In this document: positions 20,544-31,066 of the stretch, in pieces
Position numbering within the stretch: the stretch's first letter is position 1
Layout of the letters: each line of letters starts with the position of its first letter
From: Parietichytrium sp. I65-24A
Lineage: Eukaryota; Sar; Bigyra; Thraustochytrida; Thraustochytriidae
Assembly (NCBI GenBank): GCA_012862575.1
Contig: BLSF01000107.1
Coordinates: forward strand, 2,792-66,791
Direction of reading: 5' to 3'
Length of the DNA: 64,000 nucleotides
Program-made: the position numbers and the translations under genes
The notes under the pieces: model-generated
What the model saw: the letters and a program-made list of their open reading frames with translations, nothing else
What the model was told of the DNA's origin: nothing
Databases searched by the model: none

Positions 20544-23500
20544 ATGGATTTCGTGATTCCAGCGCTGTCGCAGAATGTGCGAGACTTGGAGCTTGAAGGC
20601 GACCATCACTTGGTGGACCAGATTGAGGACCTTGAGAATGTGGGAGAGGCCGAGCAGACGGCAATGGTGGACGGTGCACTGGAGAATTTACAAGATGTGG
20701 AGGATGTGATGGACCTCGTCTTGAGAAACCCGGAGTGGCTGGGTCTCATGTACAGCTCGGTGAGATTCTTCCCCGAATTGGGCTCCGCGGCCAAAGGCAA
20801 AGCAGTGGTTCTGCTGTGCTCGGCACTCACCAAGGTTGGCGCATTTGCGCGACAGATCCTCGAGCAGCCTGATGCAGCCGAAGAAGACCTGGCCGACGGA
20901 CGGGCCGGATTCAAGATCTGTGTGTATTTGCTTTCGAAACTCATCGTTAACGAAGAGAGCTCATGGAGCAAGGAAGCTGCTGAAAAATCAGGACTGCCGA
21001 CAAAGTCCAAATCCAAAGCCAAAAAGACTCAGGACGAGGCCTACCAGTGGCCGGACTTTCGCTCCATGGCGCTGACAACTCTGCTGCAGTCGATCAAACA
21101 GACACCAGACGCGAACGACACCAGAATCATAGACCTTGGAAAGTTGTGGAAACATGCCCTTCCCGAAGAGGGTTTCCTGGAGCTCTTTTGGAGGACTGCG
21201 GAATCAGTCGTGTCGGATAACCCAAAGCTTGCATCAAGCGCAGAGCTTCACGAGACCCTGGAGAACCTGGTAAGCCTGGTCCTCCATCACTACCAAGACA
21301 AAATCTCACACGTGGTTGTGTCCTCGTTCGTTCATGCGATGGGCAAGCACGACGCCATGCCAATCTTTATAGCATCTATTCTGCAGCGTCTTACCATACA
21401 TTTCAAAGATGATCGCTTCGGAAGGGAACTTATCTTGGAGCTAGGGAGGGTAGAGGCCACGGACTCCTCCAAGGACAGCGCTGTGGTCAGAAGTCTCGGA
21501 GCTTTTATGGAGCTTGTTGCTAAACAGGCCCCGGCTCTTTTGTTGAGCAACCTAAGCGTGGTCCTTCCCCATCTGAACGCACCGGCCTACCCACTTCGTT
21601 GCTCTGTCGTACGCTTGCTGGGTTCTCTCGTAGTCCACCTGAAGGAGATCAAGTCAGACTCTCCGGATCAGATCGTTATCGGAGACGGGGAGGAGAAAGC
21701 GATGGACTCTTTCGGATCTGAGACCATGGACAAAATTCTTGATCTCATCGGCGAAAGGACGCACGACACGAGCTCATACGTCCGTGGTGCAGCACTTGCA
21801 ACATTCCACGAATTGGTCAATCTCTCTGCCCTTCCGTTATCCCACCTTCACATTGCCTGTGAGATCGCTTGTGAGCGCATCCTTGACAAATCGTCAATTG
21901 TGCGCAAGCAAGCCATTTCCTATCTCACAGTGCAGCTGGAGAATAATCCTTTCAGCGATCGGCTCGACCCAGAGTTTTTCCGTGAGAAGATCTTGGAGCT
22001 TGAGCAGAACTCGAATCTCGTGAAAAGAGAGTCTGAGGAGAGCAAAGTCGAGGCATGCACAGCTCGGAGCGGCAGCGAAGAAGAAAGCGAATCTGCCAAA
22101 GAGCAATCGGACGACGAAGAGCAGAGCGTCTCAACGCAAACCAAAGTAAAGCAGGAGGAGACGAGTGAAGATGAAGAGGAGCAGGCCCAAGACCCAAAGA
22201 TTGTTGCTGCCCTCAAATACTTTCGGAGCGCATTAGGCTTCACAGCTCGGATGGAGCTTGCATGCCAACTTGCAGAACAGCTGGTGTGCTCCAAGTCCGT
22301 CACCGACGCACTCGAGTCCATGCGATTTTTGTCGACAGCGTTGCGCTTTAAAATCCCCGCGGCAAAAGGGTCCATGCGAAAGATGCTTGCACTTGTGTGG
22401 GACGATCGCGAGAGCGGACGAATCAAGAAGGAGATTCTGGAGATCTTTGAGCTTATCTTTATTTCAGATCCTGTGCAAGTGGGCAGAACTCAGAAGCGGA
22501 AGCTGTTTCCAATTTCTGAAATTGCAGATAACTTGCTTGGCATGGTGCTCGAGTGCACCTTGGCCGAGCTAACAAGCTTGGAGGGGGTTATCACGGAGCT
22601 TGTGAGTACGGACGGGGTTTTGAAGCGGCTATGCCTGCCGACAGTAGTCGTTGAGCAGATCTGGCACTTGGCATGCGGCTCGAAGGAGAGTTTCGAAGAC
22701 GGCCAAGAAGAAACGGATCAACACGGGGACGATTCTGAAGAAGCCGAGCTCTCTAAACTGCAAGGAGTTCGACGATGTGCAGCGATGTGTCTTATCTCAA
22801 TGGTCGCTTCCTCTTCATGCGCGCTGTTTGAGCGCAAGCCTTCAAATGTCAAAGCCCTTTTGCAGCTTGTGTGGGAGACCCAAGATTTGACCATGGCTCG
22901 CTACGGGTTCCTTACTCTTCGCAGGGTCTTTGAGTCGGAGGCGGTGTCACCCCACGAGCTTCGAGAGGAAGTTGAAAAGTGTGTTTGGAGAGTTCTTAGC
23001 CTTTCTGAATCCTCTTGGGCGACGACTGCAAAGGAAATGGACAACGGGAGCTGGTACCCTGCGGCTGAGCAAGGTCTGCTTTGCCTTTCTCTTTGCACAC
23101 CACGTCCAGACCAGCTCTGCTCTGCGTTGGTGCGCCGGTTGCACAAGCAAGTCTTCCAGACAAACAAGCCGCCGGCTCAGGATCACGTCGCCAAGCTCCT
23201 CTTCGTGCTGGGCCATTTCTCCGTGCTGGTGCTGGTACACGCAGAGGATACTTGCAAGGCGGCAAAACGAACTCGCAAAGCCCGAGAAGAGGAGGCGGAG
23301 GCCAAACAAAAGCTCTCTCAAGCGGAACAAGAGGAGCTCACCATGCTCGGAGCAGGCGGGGACACAGCAGAGGACTACGAAGAACTAGTTCTGAGACGCA
23401 TCGGTGAGTCGGAGCTAGTGACGGATCCCAAGGGTTCTCTCCTTGGCATGTATCTTCCCTTGGCTGTAAATGTCGTCCGCGCAGGGCTCGCAACGGACAG

Positions 23501-24707
23501 CATGAGCAGCTCGCAACAAAACCGGATGCTACTGCAGTCCGCAGTTCTTTGCCTGTGCAAGATGATGTGCATCAGCAGCGTGGTTTGCGACAAGTACTTA
23601 CGCTTGCTATTTACTGTCTTGCGCGATTCGTCCGATCCGGGCGTCCGTTCCAATATAATGATTGCGCTTGGGGATCTGGCGGTCCGTTTCCCCAATTCTG
23701 TGGAGCCGTACACCTCCGAGGTGTATCGAAGGCTCCGGGATGCAGATGTCGGTGTTCGCAAAACTTCTCTTATGGTTTTGAGCCACCTGATTTTAAATGA
23801 CATGATCAAAGTGCGGAGCGAGATTAGCGAAATGGTGATCTGCGTGGAAGATACGAGCAGCGATCGCATCAGCGACCTTGCATGCCTCTTCTTTCATGAG
23901 CTTTCACGCAAAGGAACGCACCCGATTTACAATATGCTACCAGACACATTGAACAAGCTCTCCAAGGACACGTCTGTCGACCGCGACAAGTTTCGACGAT
24001 TGGCCAAGTTCCTCTTGCAATTCATTACACTTGACAAACACATTCAAAGCATCACAGAGAAGCTCTGCCAGCGAATCTTTTTGGGGACCGGTCTTACGAA
24101 CGGCGTCGAGGAGGTGGAGTCGCTTGATGCTGTAAAGGAGCTCAAACTGTGCCAGGACCTCGCGTTCTGCATTGCTCATTTGAAACTCTCGGACAAGGCG
24201 ATCAACAAATTGATGGACCCCCTCTTCAAATTGTACAAGCCAGTACTCGCAGATGACATTGTGTTTGAAAGCATGCTCTCCCTTGCTAAAAAGGCGAAGC
24301 AGTTTTCCAAGGCCGAGCAGAAGCAACCTATCGATGACTGGATCGAAAAGATGGAGCAGGTTCGTGCTGCCCATTCAGAGAATCACGATACCACAAACAA
24401 GGCCAAGGTGACCAAAAAGAAAAAAGGAAAGACTGTTGCACGGCGAGCAAAGGCAAAGTCTTTCGAAGATGAAGATGAGGATGAAGTGGTGTCTCCACTG
24501 CCACCACCAAGGCGAAGAGCGAAAGCCAAGTCTTTTGAAGACGAGGATGATGATGATGAGGAGGAGGATGTGCTACCTCATCCATCAAGACGGCGAACAA
24601 AAGCCAAATCTTTTGAAGATGGCGATGCAGGTGACGTAGAGCCGGCTTCATCGAAGCGGTCTGCGCGTGTCGCTTTGCTGGGTAAAGAGAACGTTCCAAG
24701 CAACTAA
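20544..24707 (+). CDS. NCAPD2: Condensin complex non-SMC subunit D2 (Cnd1)
   Basis: 1387 residues from ATG 20544, single exon, in the size range of condensin D2 (about 1250-1450). HEAT-type helices run throughout. The Cnd1 signature lies at about residues 1010-1170: C.LCKMMCISS.VC, then DPGVRSNIMIALGDLA.RFPN, the segment ending VGVRKTSLMVLSHLILNDM, then FF.ELS.K. Together with SMC2/SMC4 and kleisin the protein compacts mitotic chromosomes. The C-terminal tail (from about 24440) carries three copies of a basic-then-acidic motif, R..KAKSFED followed by Asp/Glu runs, which looks like repeated CK2-type phosphorylation sites. The frame could extend upstream to 20442 but has no ATG there. Two acidic linkers (about residues 530-560 and near 735-745) are also visible. 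Confidence 0.92.
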   Translation: MDFVIPALSQNVRDLELEGDHHLVDQIEDLENVGEAEQTAMVDGALENLQDVEDVMDLVLRNPEWLGLMYSSVRFFPELGSAAKGKAVVLLCSALTKVGAFARQILEQPDAAEEDLADGRAGFKICVYLLSKLIVNEESSWSKEAAEKSGLPTKSKSKAKKTQDEAYQWPDFRSMALTTLLQSIKQTPDANDTRIIDLGKLWKHALPEEGFLELFWRTAESVVSDNPKLASSAELHETLENLVSLVLHHYQDKISHVVVSSFVHAMGKHDAMPIFIASILQRLTIHFKDDRFGRELILELGRVEATDSSKDSAVVRSLGAFMELVAKQAPALLLSNLSVVLPHLNAPAYPLRCSVVRLLGSLVVHLKEIKSDSPDQIVIGDGEEKAMDSFGSETMDKILDLIGERTHDTSSYVRGAALATFHELVNLSALPLSHLHIACEIACERILDKSSIVRKQAISYLTVQLENNPFSDRLDPEFFREKILELEQNSNLVKRESEESKVEACTARSGSEEESESAKEQSDDEEQSVSTQTKVKQEETSEDEEEQAQDPKIVAALKYFRSALGFTARMELACQLAEQLVCSKSVTDALESMRFLSTALRFKIPAAKGSMRKMLALVWDDRESGRIKKEILEIFELIFISDPVQVGRTQKRKLFPISEIADNLLGMVLECTLAELTSLEGVITELVSTDGVLKRLCLPTVVVEQIWHLACGSKESFEDGQEETDQHGDDSEEAELSKLQGVRRCAAMCLISMVASSSCALFERKPSNVKALLQLVWETQDLTMARYGFLTLRRVFESEAVSPHELREEVEKCVWRVLSLSESSWATTAKEMDNGSWYPAAEQGLLCLSLCTPRPDQLCSALVRRLHKQVFQTNKPPAQDHVAKLLFVLGHFSVLVLVHAEDTCKAAKRTRKAREEEAEAKQKLSQAEQEELTMLGAGGDTAEDYEELVLRRIGESELVTDPKGSLLGMYLPLAVNVVRAGLATDSMSSSQQNRMLLQSAVLCLCKMMCISSVVCDKYLRLLFTVLRDSSDPGVRSNIMIALGDLAVRFPNSVEPYTSEVYRRLRDADVGVRKTSLMVLSHLILNDMIKVRSEISEMVICVEDTSSDRISDLACLFFHELSRKGTHPIYNMLPDTLNKLSKDTSVDRDKFRRLAKFLLQFITLDKHIQSITEKLCQRIFLGTGLTNGVEEVESLDAVKELKLCQDLAFCIAHLKLSDKAINKLMDPLFKLYKPVLADDIVFESMLSLAKKAKQFSKAEQKQPIDDWIEKMEQVRAAHSENHDTTNKAKVTKKKKGKTVARRAKAKSFEDEDEDEVVSPLPPPRRRAKAKSFEDEDDDDEEEDVLPHPSRRRTKAKSFEDGDAGDVEPASSKRSARVALLGKENVPSN

Positions 24708-24966
24708 AATGTAATCTTTTGTTCTACAAGTTTTGGGTCGCGACTCGGCCGTCCCGTTTTTTTTTACCCTTGAGATCTTCACATAAATGTAATAGCAAAG
24801 GCTCTGGAGAATAATGAAATTTTTTTGTTGTTGTTTTTGGTGGTGAAGTTGCAAGATGGGGATACGAAGAGCTGGCATGGTGGGTGTTAAGCCACGACGC
24901 CAAGCTTTATGACTGACATGGACTGCAGAAGATTCTGTGTGTGTGTTGTAACCCGAAAAGTTAAAT

Positions 24967-26274
24967 CTATGCACCGAGCTTTGCGCGGCGCTGTTTGACA
25001 GCTTCGGCAATGCCCTTGACAAGCTTGACGGTATCCTCAAAGTTTATGCACGCATCAGTAACGCTAACTCCGTACTTTAGAGAGCCGAGGTCGGTGTCGC
25101 CAGGGTTGAGAGACTGTTTGCCCTCGTTCAAGTGAGACTCAACCATCAAGCCAACGATGCTGGTGTCTCCATCTGCAATCTGCTTGCAAATGTCTTCAGA
25201 GACGAGCGGCTGATTGGAGTGAACCTTTTTACTATTCCCGTGGCTGCAGTCGATCATGATACGCGCCTCCAAACCATTCTTCTCCATAAGCTCGCGAGCC
25301 TTCTTGACATGCTCTGCGCTGTAGTTTGGGCCGTCATTTCCTCCGCGAAGGATAACGTGGCATGCTGGGTTGCCCTTCGTGTGCACAATCGCAGCGAGGC
25401 CTTGCTTGGTAACACTAAGGAAGGAGTGTGGGCTAAGAGCGGACCCGCAAGCGTCCACAGCAACCTGAATGTCCCCGCTGGTACCGTTCTTGAAGCCAAC
25501 AGCGCAGGAAATTCCGGAAGCCAGTTCACGGTGTACCTGGCTCTCGGTAGTCCTTGCTCCAATTGCTCCCCAGCTGACAAGATCGGCGAGAAACTGTGGG
25601 CTACAAATTTCAAACAAACCAAACGGAACAAGCAATTTGTTTGGAAAAAAGAAAAGCGAGCTCGCTTCGTCAGAGTCTGTTCGACGCAGGTCATAACAAG
25701 CGCAACAACCTAATACTTACCTCAAGGTGTCTAAGAACTCGCAAGCACAAGGGAGTCCGAGCTTGTTGACAGCTAGCAAGAATTCGCGGGCCTTCTTCAG
25801 TCCTTTGTTGATCTCAAAAGTGGCCGTCATGTCTGGATCGTTGATCATTCCCTTCCAGCCCACCGTGGTTCTCGGTTTTTCAAAGTACACGCGCATAACG
25901 ACGAGCACCTCCTGCTGCACCTCCTGCGCGAGTCCAACGAGCTTCTCGGCATACTCGAGGCAGGCCTTGGTATCGTGTACCGAGCAAGGGCCCACAATGG
26001 CGACCACCCTGTCGTCAGCCTTGGTCACAATGCTCTGCACGGCATGGCGGGAGGCTGAAACGTGCGCCACAAGGTCCTCGTTGAGTGGAATCTCCTCGAT
26101 CAGGCACGCTGGTGGGAGCAGCGGCTGGATCCAATCGATACGAACATCATCGACCTTGCCTGCAAGCTGCTCGCTCAGCTTCCTGCGCTTGCGAAGCGAC
26201 TCCCTCGAAGTCGGCGACGCACCAGAAGCGAACTTGCCTGCTCCGTTTACCTGCGCTCCGTTCTGTTCACTCAT
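24967..26274 (-). CDS. 3-deoxy-D-arabino-heptulosonate 7-phosphate (DAHP) synthase, class I
   Basis: Two exons, 25721-26274 and 24967-25600, with an intron of 120 bases (gtaagt..tgtag). The join restores CEFLDTLSPQFLADL. 395 residues. Hallmarks: VGPCSVHD, KPRTTVGWKG, GARTTESQ, FKNGTSG, GGNDGPNY and MIDCSHGN. The enzyme condenses phosphoenolpyruvate and erythrose-4-phosphate in the first step of the shikimate pathway. The sequence is of the AroF/G/H-ARO3/ARO4 type with a short N-terminal extension of about 40 polar residues. I chose ATG 26274; the frame runs seven codons upstream only through a TTG. Which feedback class (Phe, Tyr or Trp) it belongs to cannot be told by eye. Confidence 0.95.
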
Positions 26275-27372
26275 CTTGGCCTTGGCTCCAATCAAACTGC
26301 AATGACCCTCCCAACCGTCTCCGCTTCCTCAAGCCTGTACTGCTTTTGACACGTGTTTGCAAACTGGACCGTGAAGCTTCACTTCCTCCGGGATACTATT
26401 CTGTCTATCCAACTCCGACGGGCGCTCCTTCTCAGCTCAGCTCAGCTCAGCTCAGCAATACAATGCAATGCAATGCAATGCGATGCAACTGGTTCAACTG
26501 GTTGTGAAACTGGGTGTGGGCTGTGTGGGCGCACTGGACAGTCTGGTTCACTTGTGTTCTTCGCCTCCTACTTCCACTCTCTTCCACCGTTTCGCGTAGC
26601 CTGTGTTGCAACTGTTCGTCTGTCTGTCTATGCCTGTCTGTCTGTCTGTCTCTGTGCTGCATCGTACGCCACGTCTACGTGACTCTACCTCTGTCTGTCG
26701 CACTCTTTACCGCGCGTCGGTCAGGAGTGTGGCTATGGTCCTGGTAGCCTTCGCACCATGTCTGTCTTTTCCTATCTTTTCCTGCCTTCTTTCACACTCA
26801 AGCTCACTCATCCCATCCTTCGTTCATCTTCGTTCTCGCCCATCCTCTCGTGCTGGTGGCACCCAGTATTACTAACCCAGTAAGTTGGTCTTCTTGCTCT
26901 GCTCTTGCGCTGTCAAAGTCAATGTCAACGTCTATCAAAATCAAAATGAAAATAATGAAAATTGTCAACTGTCCATTGTCCATCGTCCATTGTCAGTGAA
27001 TAGTCAACGGTGGCTGGTTCTGTGCAGTCAGTCGTACGAGACTCAAAGTCTGCCTGTCGCACACGTTCAATCGCCATCATCGCCATTATCGCCATCACAG
27101 GGTCTCCTCTTGCTCTGGTGCTCTGTGGCGCTGTGCTTTTGAGAGTTAGTCAAAAGAGTTGTGCTCGAGCTGGTGGCGGATGGATGGAGATTGACTGATT
27201 GTTCGTGGCAGCACTGTTCGTGCCGCAGTGCCGTGTCAAACTTCTCTGTTTTTCTAGAATCCTGAATTCTGAAAAACCGAAAAGAAGAGAAAGAAAATGT
27301 CGTTGACTTGTTTTTTTTTCAGTCAAACTTCCAAAGTTTGTTTCTCTTGAATCAACAACACAATGGAAGGAC
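26275..27372. other. Intergenic region with pentamer microsatellites
   Basis: No gene is recognised. CTCAG x5 (26431-26455) is followed by CAATG x4 (26461-26480), lying about 160-210 bases upstream of the DAHP synthase start in its sense. TCTGTCTG-rich DNA follows at 26610-26700. The rest is T/C-rich without long frames. Confidence 0.55.
26431..26486. repeat. Adjacent CTCAG and CAATG pentamer runs
   Basis: Five CTCAG units are immediately followed by four CAATG units. Read in the sense of the DAHP synthase gene the second run is CATTG. Confidence 0.9.
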
Positions 27373-27395
27373 AAAACCTGCAAAATGCAGGTTTT
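27373..27395. repeat. Perfect hairpin, 10-base arms, left flank of LRR locus (copy 1)
   Basis: AAAACCTGCA, a three-base loop (AAA), then TGCAGGTTTT. The same ACCTGCA-3-TGCAGGT core recurs at 27461 and at 33565. Confidence 0.85.
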
Positions 27396-27456
27396 AACGT
27401 TGTTAATACAACTTGGTTTTTACATTTTAGTTTCATGACTTGAAAAAATGAATGGC

Positions 27457-27483
27457 CAAAACCTGCAAACTGCAGGTGTTTTG
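27457..27483. repeat. Hairpin with ACCTGCA core, left flank (copy 2)
   Basis: CAAAACCTGCA, loop AAC, then TGCAGGT(G)TTTTG with one bulged G. It lies 75 bases after the first hairpin. Confidence 0.8.
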
Positions 27484-28469
27484 AGTTTCTAATAAATGGG
27501 CAGAGATACCTGCATTGGATACGAACTCACCAGAGACGTATGTTTTACCTATGGCAAATCCAGAAACAGCCGGCGAAGACTGCGAAGGCAAACGACAGCG
27601 AGCAGCTGTAACCCCTGGGGTGAGAAACAGCTGGATGAGTTTTTTTACCAGGAAAACTAGTAGAGCTGAGGTGGAAACGAGAGTGGGCCTTGTCACGAGC
27701 ACTACAGAAATGTATGGGACGGACTCCTTCCGCTAAAGAAGATTAAGACTGGTAAATCCGTTATCAAGGCACTTGTGAAATTCAAGTGTACGTGAACGAT
27801 CGATTTCCTCGGTCACACCCTATGCGCAGGAGTACTTCAGCGTTGAAAGTGGTCCTTTACATAGAGGTCAACAAACTCAAAATTACGCCCAAGAGGGAAG
27901 GAACTCGATGACTACAGGGAGTGTGTGAAAACTGAAAAAAATAAATTGCTTAATTAATTGATTGTGTGCAGTTGTGGACGATGGTTAGGTCATTTGCTAC
28001 AGGAAGAGGTTGTTGGCCTAGAGTGGGACTGATTGTGAGAGCAACCAAGGGACAGAATTCTAAAACGTCTGCATGTTCAGTATAGCCCTGGCGAATGCAT
28101 GCGCTTTCATTCTGGATTTTGATGGTGTCCGAATTGTCCAATCTTCAAATTTGTGCGTTATCAACTTACTGTACCGGTACTATAATCAAGCCTATTGGAA
28201 CAGCTCTTTGTTCCAGCGTGGGATTTTGGGCAACCCCAACTCTATGGATTAAAATAGAAAACTGGTGTAAGCCTTACACACATCAGGGACACACGAAAAA
28301 CTCGTTGAAAATCTATCTATAGAGAGGCTGATCTACGAGCCCATCAAACGAGCACAAGTGGCGCGGCGGACATGTGCAAGCCCGTAGGCAAATTGTGGAC
28401 CAGGGAAAGATATAAAGGAACGGGTATGGCCAAATGACAGAACAGATCCAGTAAAGAGGCAGTGTATGA

Positions 28470-29093
28470 ATGAAGCAGACCCAAAACGACAAGGGGCGGC
28501 AGGGTGAGGTGAAAGAGCGCGAAAGCATTGCAGCATCCCGTGCGCGAACTCTGGAGACGAGAATGGCGACGGAGAGAGGAGAAGAAAAGATGGGCAAGTA
28601 TGAGGAGAAATGGATTGCAGGCGAGAAAGCGAGGTTTTGGTGTGTGGACTCGTTGGACGAAGGCCTTGAGGCGATCGACGATGGTAAAGAAGCCGTGTGG
28701 TGAGTTGCCGATTCTCAGACTGTTGGGGCGGAGGACGTCGGTTCTAATGGTGCTTTCCCTTCACACAGGTTTAATTCCGGATTCAAAGTGGGGCCAGATG
28801 GGGCGAAAAAGATCGCTGCAAAGCTCGAGAGAAATAAAACGCTTCTGAAGCTTGGGTAAGTCGGCCCTCACAAGTAGCAGTCTCGAGATCTTTTTGTCAT
28901 GTTTCCGAGTCTAGAGTCACTTTGACACCGGTTTGGTGAAATTTTAGCACCCTAATAAATTTTCTCGGACTTGGTGGCTGACGATTCATGTCTTTTTGTA
29001 ATGAAATAGTCTTCATGATAACGAGATTGGCGATGAAGGAGCATCAGCGATCGGTCGCGCGTTGGAGAAGAACACTGCGCTGACTACATTGTT
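28470..29093 (+). CDS. LRR (Roco-type) gene 5' end, copy A, broken by assembly gap
   Basis: Exons 28470-28699, 28769-28855 and 29010-29093, with introns of 69 and 154 bases (gtgagt..acag, gtaagt..atag), all in phase 2. Exon 1 encodes about 76 residues, mostly charged (IAASRARTLETR, EEKWIAGEKARFW), without a known domain. Exon 2 encodes a 29-residue LRR (FNSGFKVGPDG). Exon 3 is an 84-base LRR cassette with LHDNE at the variable site. A donor follows, and after 17 bases the sequence meets the N at 29111. The start at ATG 28470 is not conserved in copy B, so the true start may be the in-frame ATG near 28590. This is either a paralogue or the other allele of the gene at 30132. Confidence 0.65.
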
Positions 29094-29110
29094 GTACGTG
29101 TGATGACACC

Positions 29111-29111
29111 N
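29111..29111. other. Assembly gap (single N) joining LRR copies
   Basis: A single N sits inside an LRR-cassette intron. The sequence before it ends in an atypical gtgtgatgacacc and the sequence after it restarts the 1.5-kb duplicated segment, so the true distance across it is unknown. Confidence 0.95.
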
Positions 29112-30131
29112 GAACGACAGCGAGCAGCTGTAACCCCTGGGGTGAGAAACAGCTGGATGAGTTTTTTTACCAGGAAAACTAGTAGAGCTGAGGTGGAAAC
29201 GAGAGTGGGCCTTGTCACGAGCACTACAGAAATGTATGGGACGGACTCCTTCCGCTAAAGAAGATTAAGACTGGTAAATCCGTTATCAAGGCACTTGTGA
29301 AATTCAAGTGTACGTGAACGATCGATTTCCTCGGTCACACCCTATGGGCAGGAGTGCTTCAGCGTTGAAAGTGATCCTTTACATAGAGGTCAACAAACTC
29401 ACAAAATTACGCCCAAGAGGGAAGGAACTCGATGACTACAGGGGGTGTGTGAAAACTGAAAAAAATAAATTGCTTACTGTTAATTAATTGACTGTGTGCA
29501 GTTGTGGACGATGGTTTGGTCATTTGCTACAGTAAGAGGTTGTTGGCCTAGAGTGAGACTGATTGTGAGAGCAACCGAGGGACAGAATTCTAAAGAGTCT
29601 GCATGTTCAGTAAAGCCCTGGCGAATGCATGCGCTTTCATTCTGGATTCTGATGTATGTGTCCGAATTGTCCAATCTTCGAATTTGTGCGTTATGAACTT
29701 ACTGTACCGGTACTGTAATCAAGCCTATTGGAACAGCTCTTTGTTCCAGCGTGGGATTTTGGGCAACCCCAACTCTATGGATTAAAATAGAAAACTGGTG
29801 TAAGCCTTACACACGTCAGGGACACACGAAAAACTCATTGAAAATCTATCTATAGAGACTGATCTACGAGCTGATCAAACGAGCACAAGTGGTGCGGCGG
29901 ACATGTGCAAGCCCGTAGGCAAATTGTGGACCAGGGAAAGATTTAAAGGAACGGGTATGGCCAAATTACAGAACAGATCCAGTAAAGAGGTAGTGTCGCG
30001 GAGGTTATGAATGAAGCAGACCCAAAAGAGACAAGGTGCGGCAGGGTGAGGTGAAAGACCGCGAAAGCATTGCAGCATCCCGTGCGCGAACTCTGGAGAC
30101 GAGCAGACCGACGGAGAAAGGAGAAGAAAAG

Positions 30132-30998
30132 ATGGGCAAGGATGAGGAGAAATGGTTTGCAGGCGAGAAAGTGAGGTTTTGGTGTGTGTATTCGGTGGAC
30201 GAAGGCCTTGAGGCGATCGACGAAGGTAAAGAAGCCGTGTGGTGAGTTGCCGATTCTCAGACTGTTGGGGCGGAGGACGTCGGTTCTAATGGTGCTTTCC
30301 CTTCACACAGGTTTAATTCCGGATTCAAAGTGGGGCCAGATGGGGCGAAAAGGATCATTGCAACGATCCAGGGAAGTAAAACGCTTCTGATGCTTGGGTA
30401 AGTCGGCCCTCACAAGTAGCAGTCTCGAGATCTATTGTGTCATGTTTCCGAGTCTAGAGTCACTTTGACACCGGTGTGGCGGGTACTAAACTTTCTCGGA
30501 CTTGGTAGCTGACGACTTCATGTCTTTTTGTAATGAAATAGCCTTCAAAAAACCAAAATTGGCGCTGAAGGAGCATCAGCGATCGGTCGCGCGTTGGAGA
30601 AGAACACTGCGCTGACTACATTGTTGTACGTGTGACTTTGACACCGGTTTGGTGAAAAAAATTTGTTCTTTGCTGAACTTTCTCGGATTTGGAGGCTGAC
30701 GACTTCATGTCTTTTTGTAACGAAATAGTCTTTCAAACAATGGCATTGGCGCTGAAGGAGCATCAGCGATTGGTCGCGTATTGGAGAAGAACACTGCGCT
30801 GACTACATTGTTGTACGTGTGACTTTGACACGGTTTGGTGAAAAAGATTTGTTCCTTGCTGAACTTTCTCGGACTTGGTGGCTGACGACTTCATGCCTTT
30901 TTGTAATAAAATAGTCTTGGGGGTAACAGAATTGGCGATGAAGGAGCATCAGCGATCGGTCGCGCGTTGGAGAAGAACACTGCGCTGACTACATTGAC
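30132..30998 (+). CDS. LRR-Roc-COR-TIR gene, 5' part: five exons with four LRRs (copy B)
   Basis: Exons 30132-30241, 30311-30397 (87 bases), 30542-30625, 30729-30812 and 30915-30998 (84 bases each), all joined by phase-2 introns. Each 84-base exon encodes exactly one 28-residue LRR. The second half of every exon is identical or nearly so at DNA level, whereas the opening codons differ (LQKTK, LSNNG, LGGNR). Those positions correspond to the LxLxxNx face of an LRR, the usual recognition surface. The introns (102, 103 and 144 bases) are near copies of one another. Relative to copy A an extra base near 30030 closes the frame from the upstream ATG, so ATG 30132 is used. The gene almost certainly continues into the Roc-COR-TIR part beyond the gap at 31066; more LRR exons and the GTPase P-loop are missing there. 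Confidence 0.75.
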
Positions 30999-31065
30999 GT
31001 ACGTGTGACTTTGACACGGGTTTGGTGAAAAAAATTTGTTCTTTGCTGAACTTTCTCGGACTTGG

Positions 31066-31066
31066 N
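31066..31066. other. Assembly gap (single N) inside the Roco gene
   Basis: The N falls in an LRR intron just before the sequence jumps into the middle of the Roc GTPase domain. Missing sequence must include the end of the LRR array and the Roc P-loop (G1) exon. Confidence 0.95.

Larger units (their letters stand above)
27591..30640 (+). repeat. Tandem duplication of about 1.5 kb (copy A 27591-29110, copy B 29113-30640)
   Basis: Copy B matches copy A with an offset of 1522-1532 bases and only scattered differences, including small indels. The duplicated segment holds the non-coding upstream part, the first exon, the first LRR exon and an LRR cassette. Copy B begins two bases after the single N at 29111, exactly where a contig end would be, so the 'tandem' order may be an assembly product (two alleles or paralogues placed in series). 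Confidence 0.85.

Noticed and set aside
27950-29674. Pair of similar minus-strand frames (MDNSDT..) in both LRR copies
   Set aside because: Similarity is explained by the 1.5-kb duplication; no sign of coding selection.
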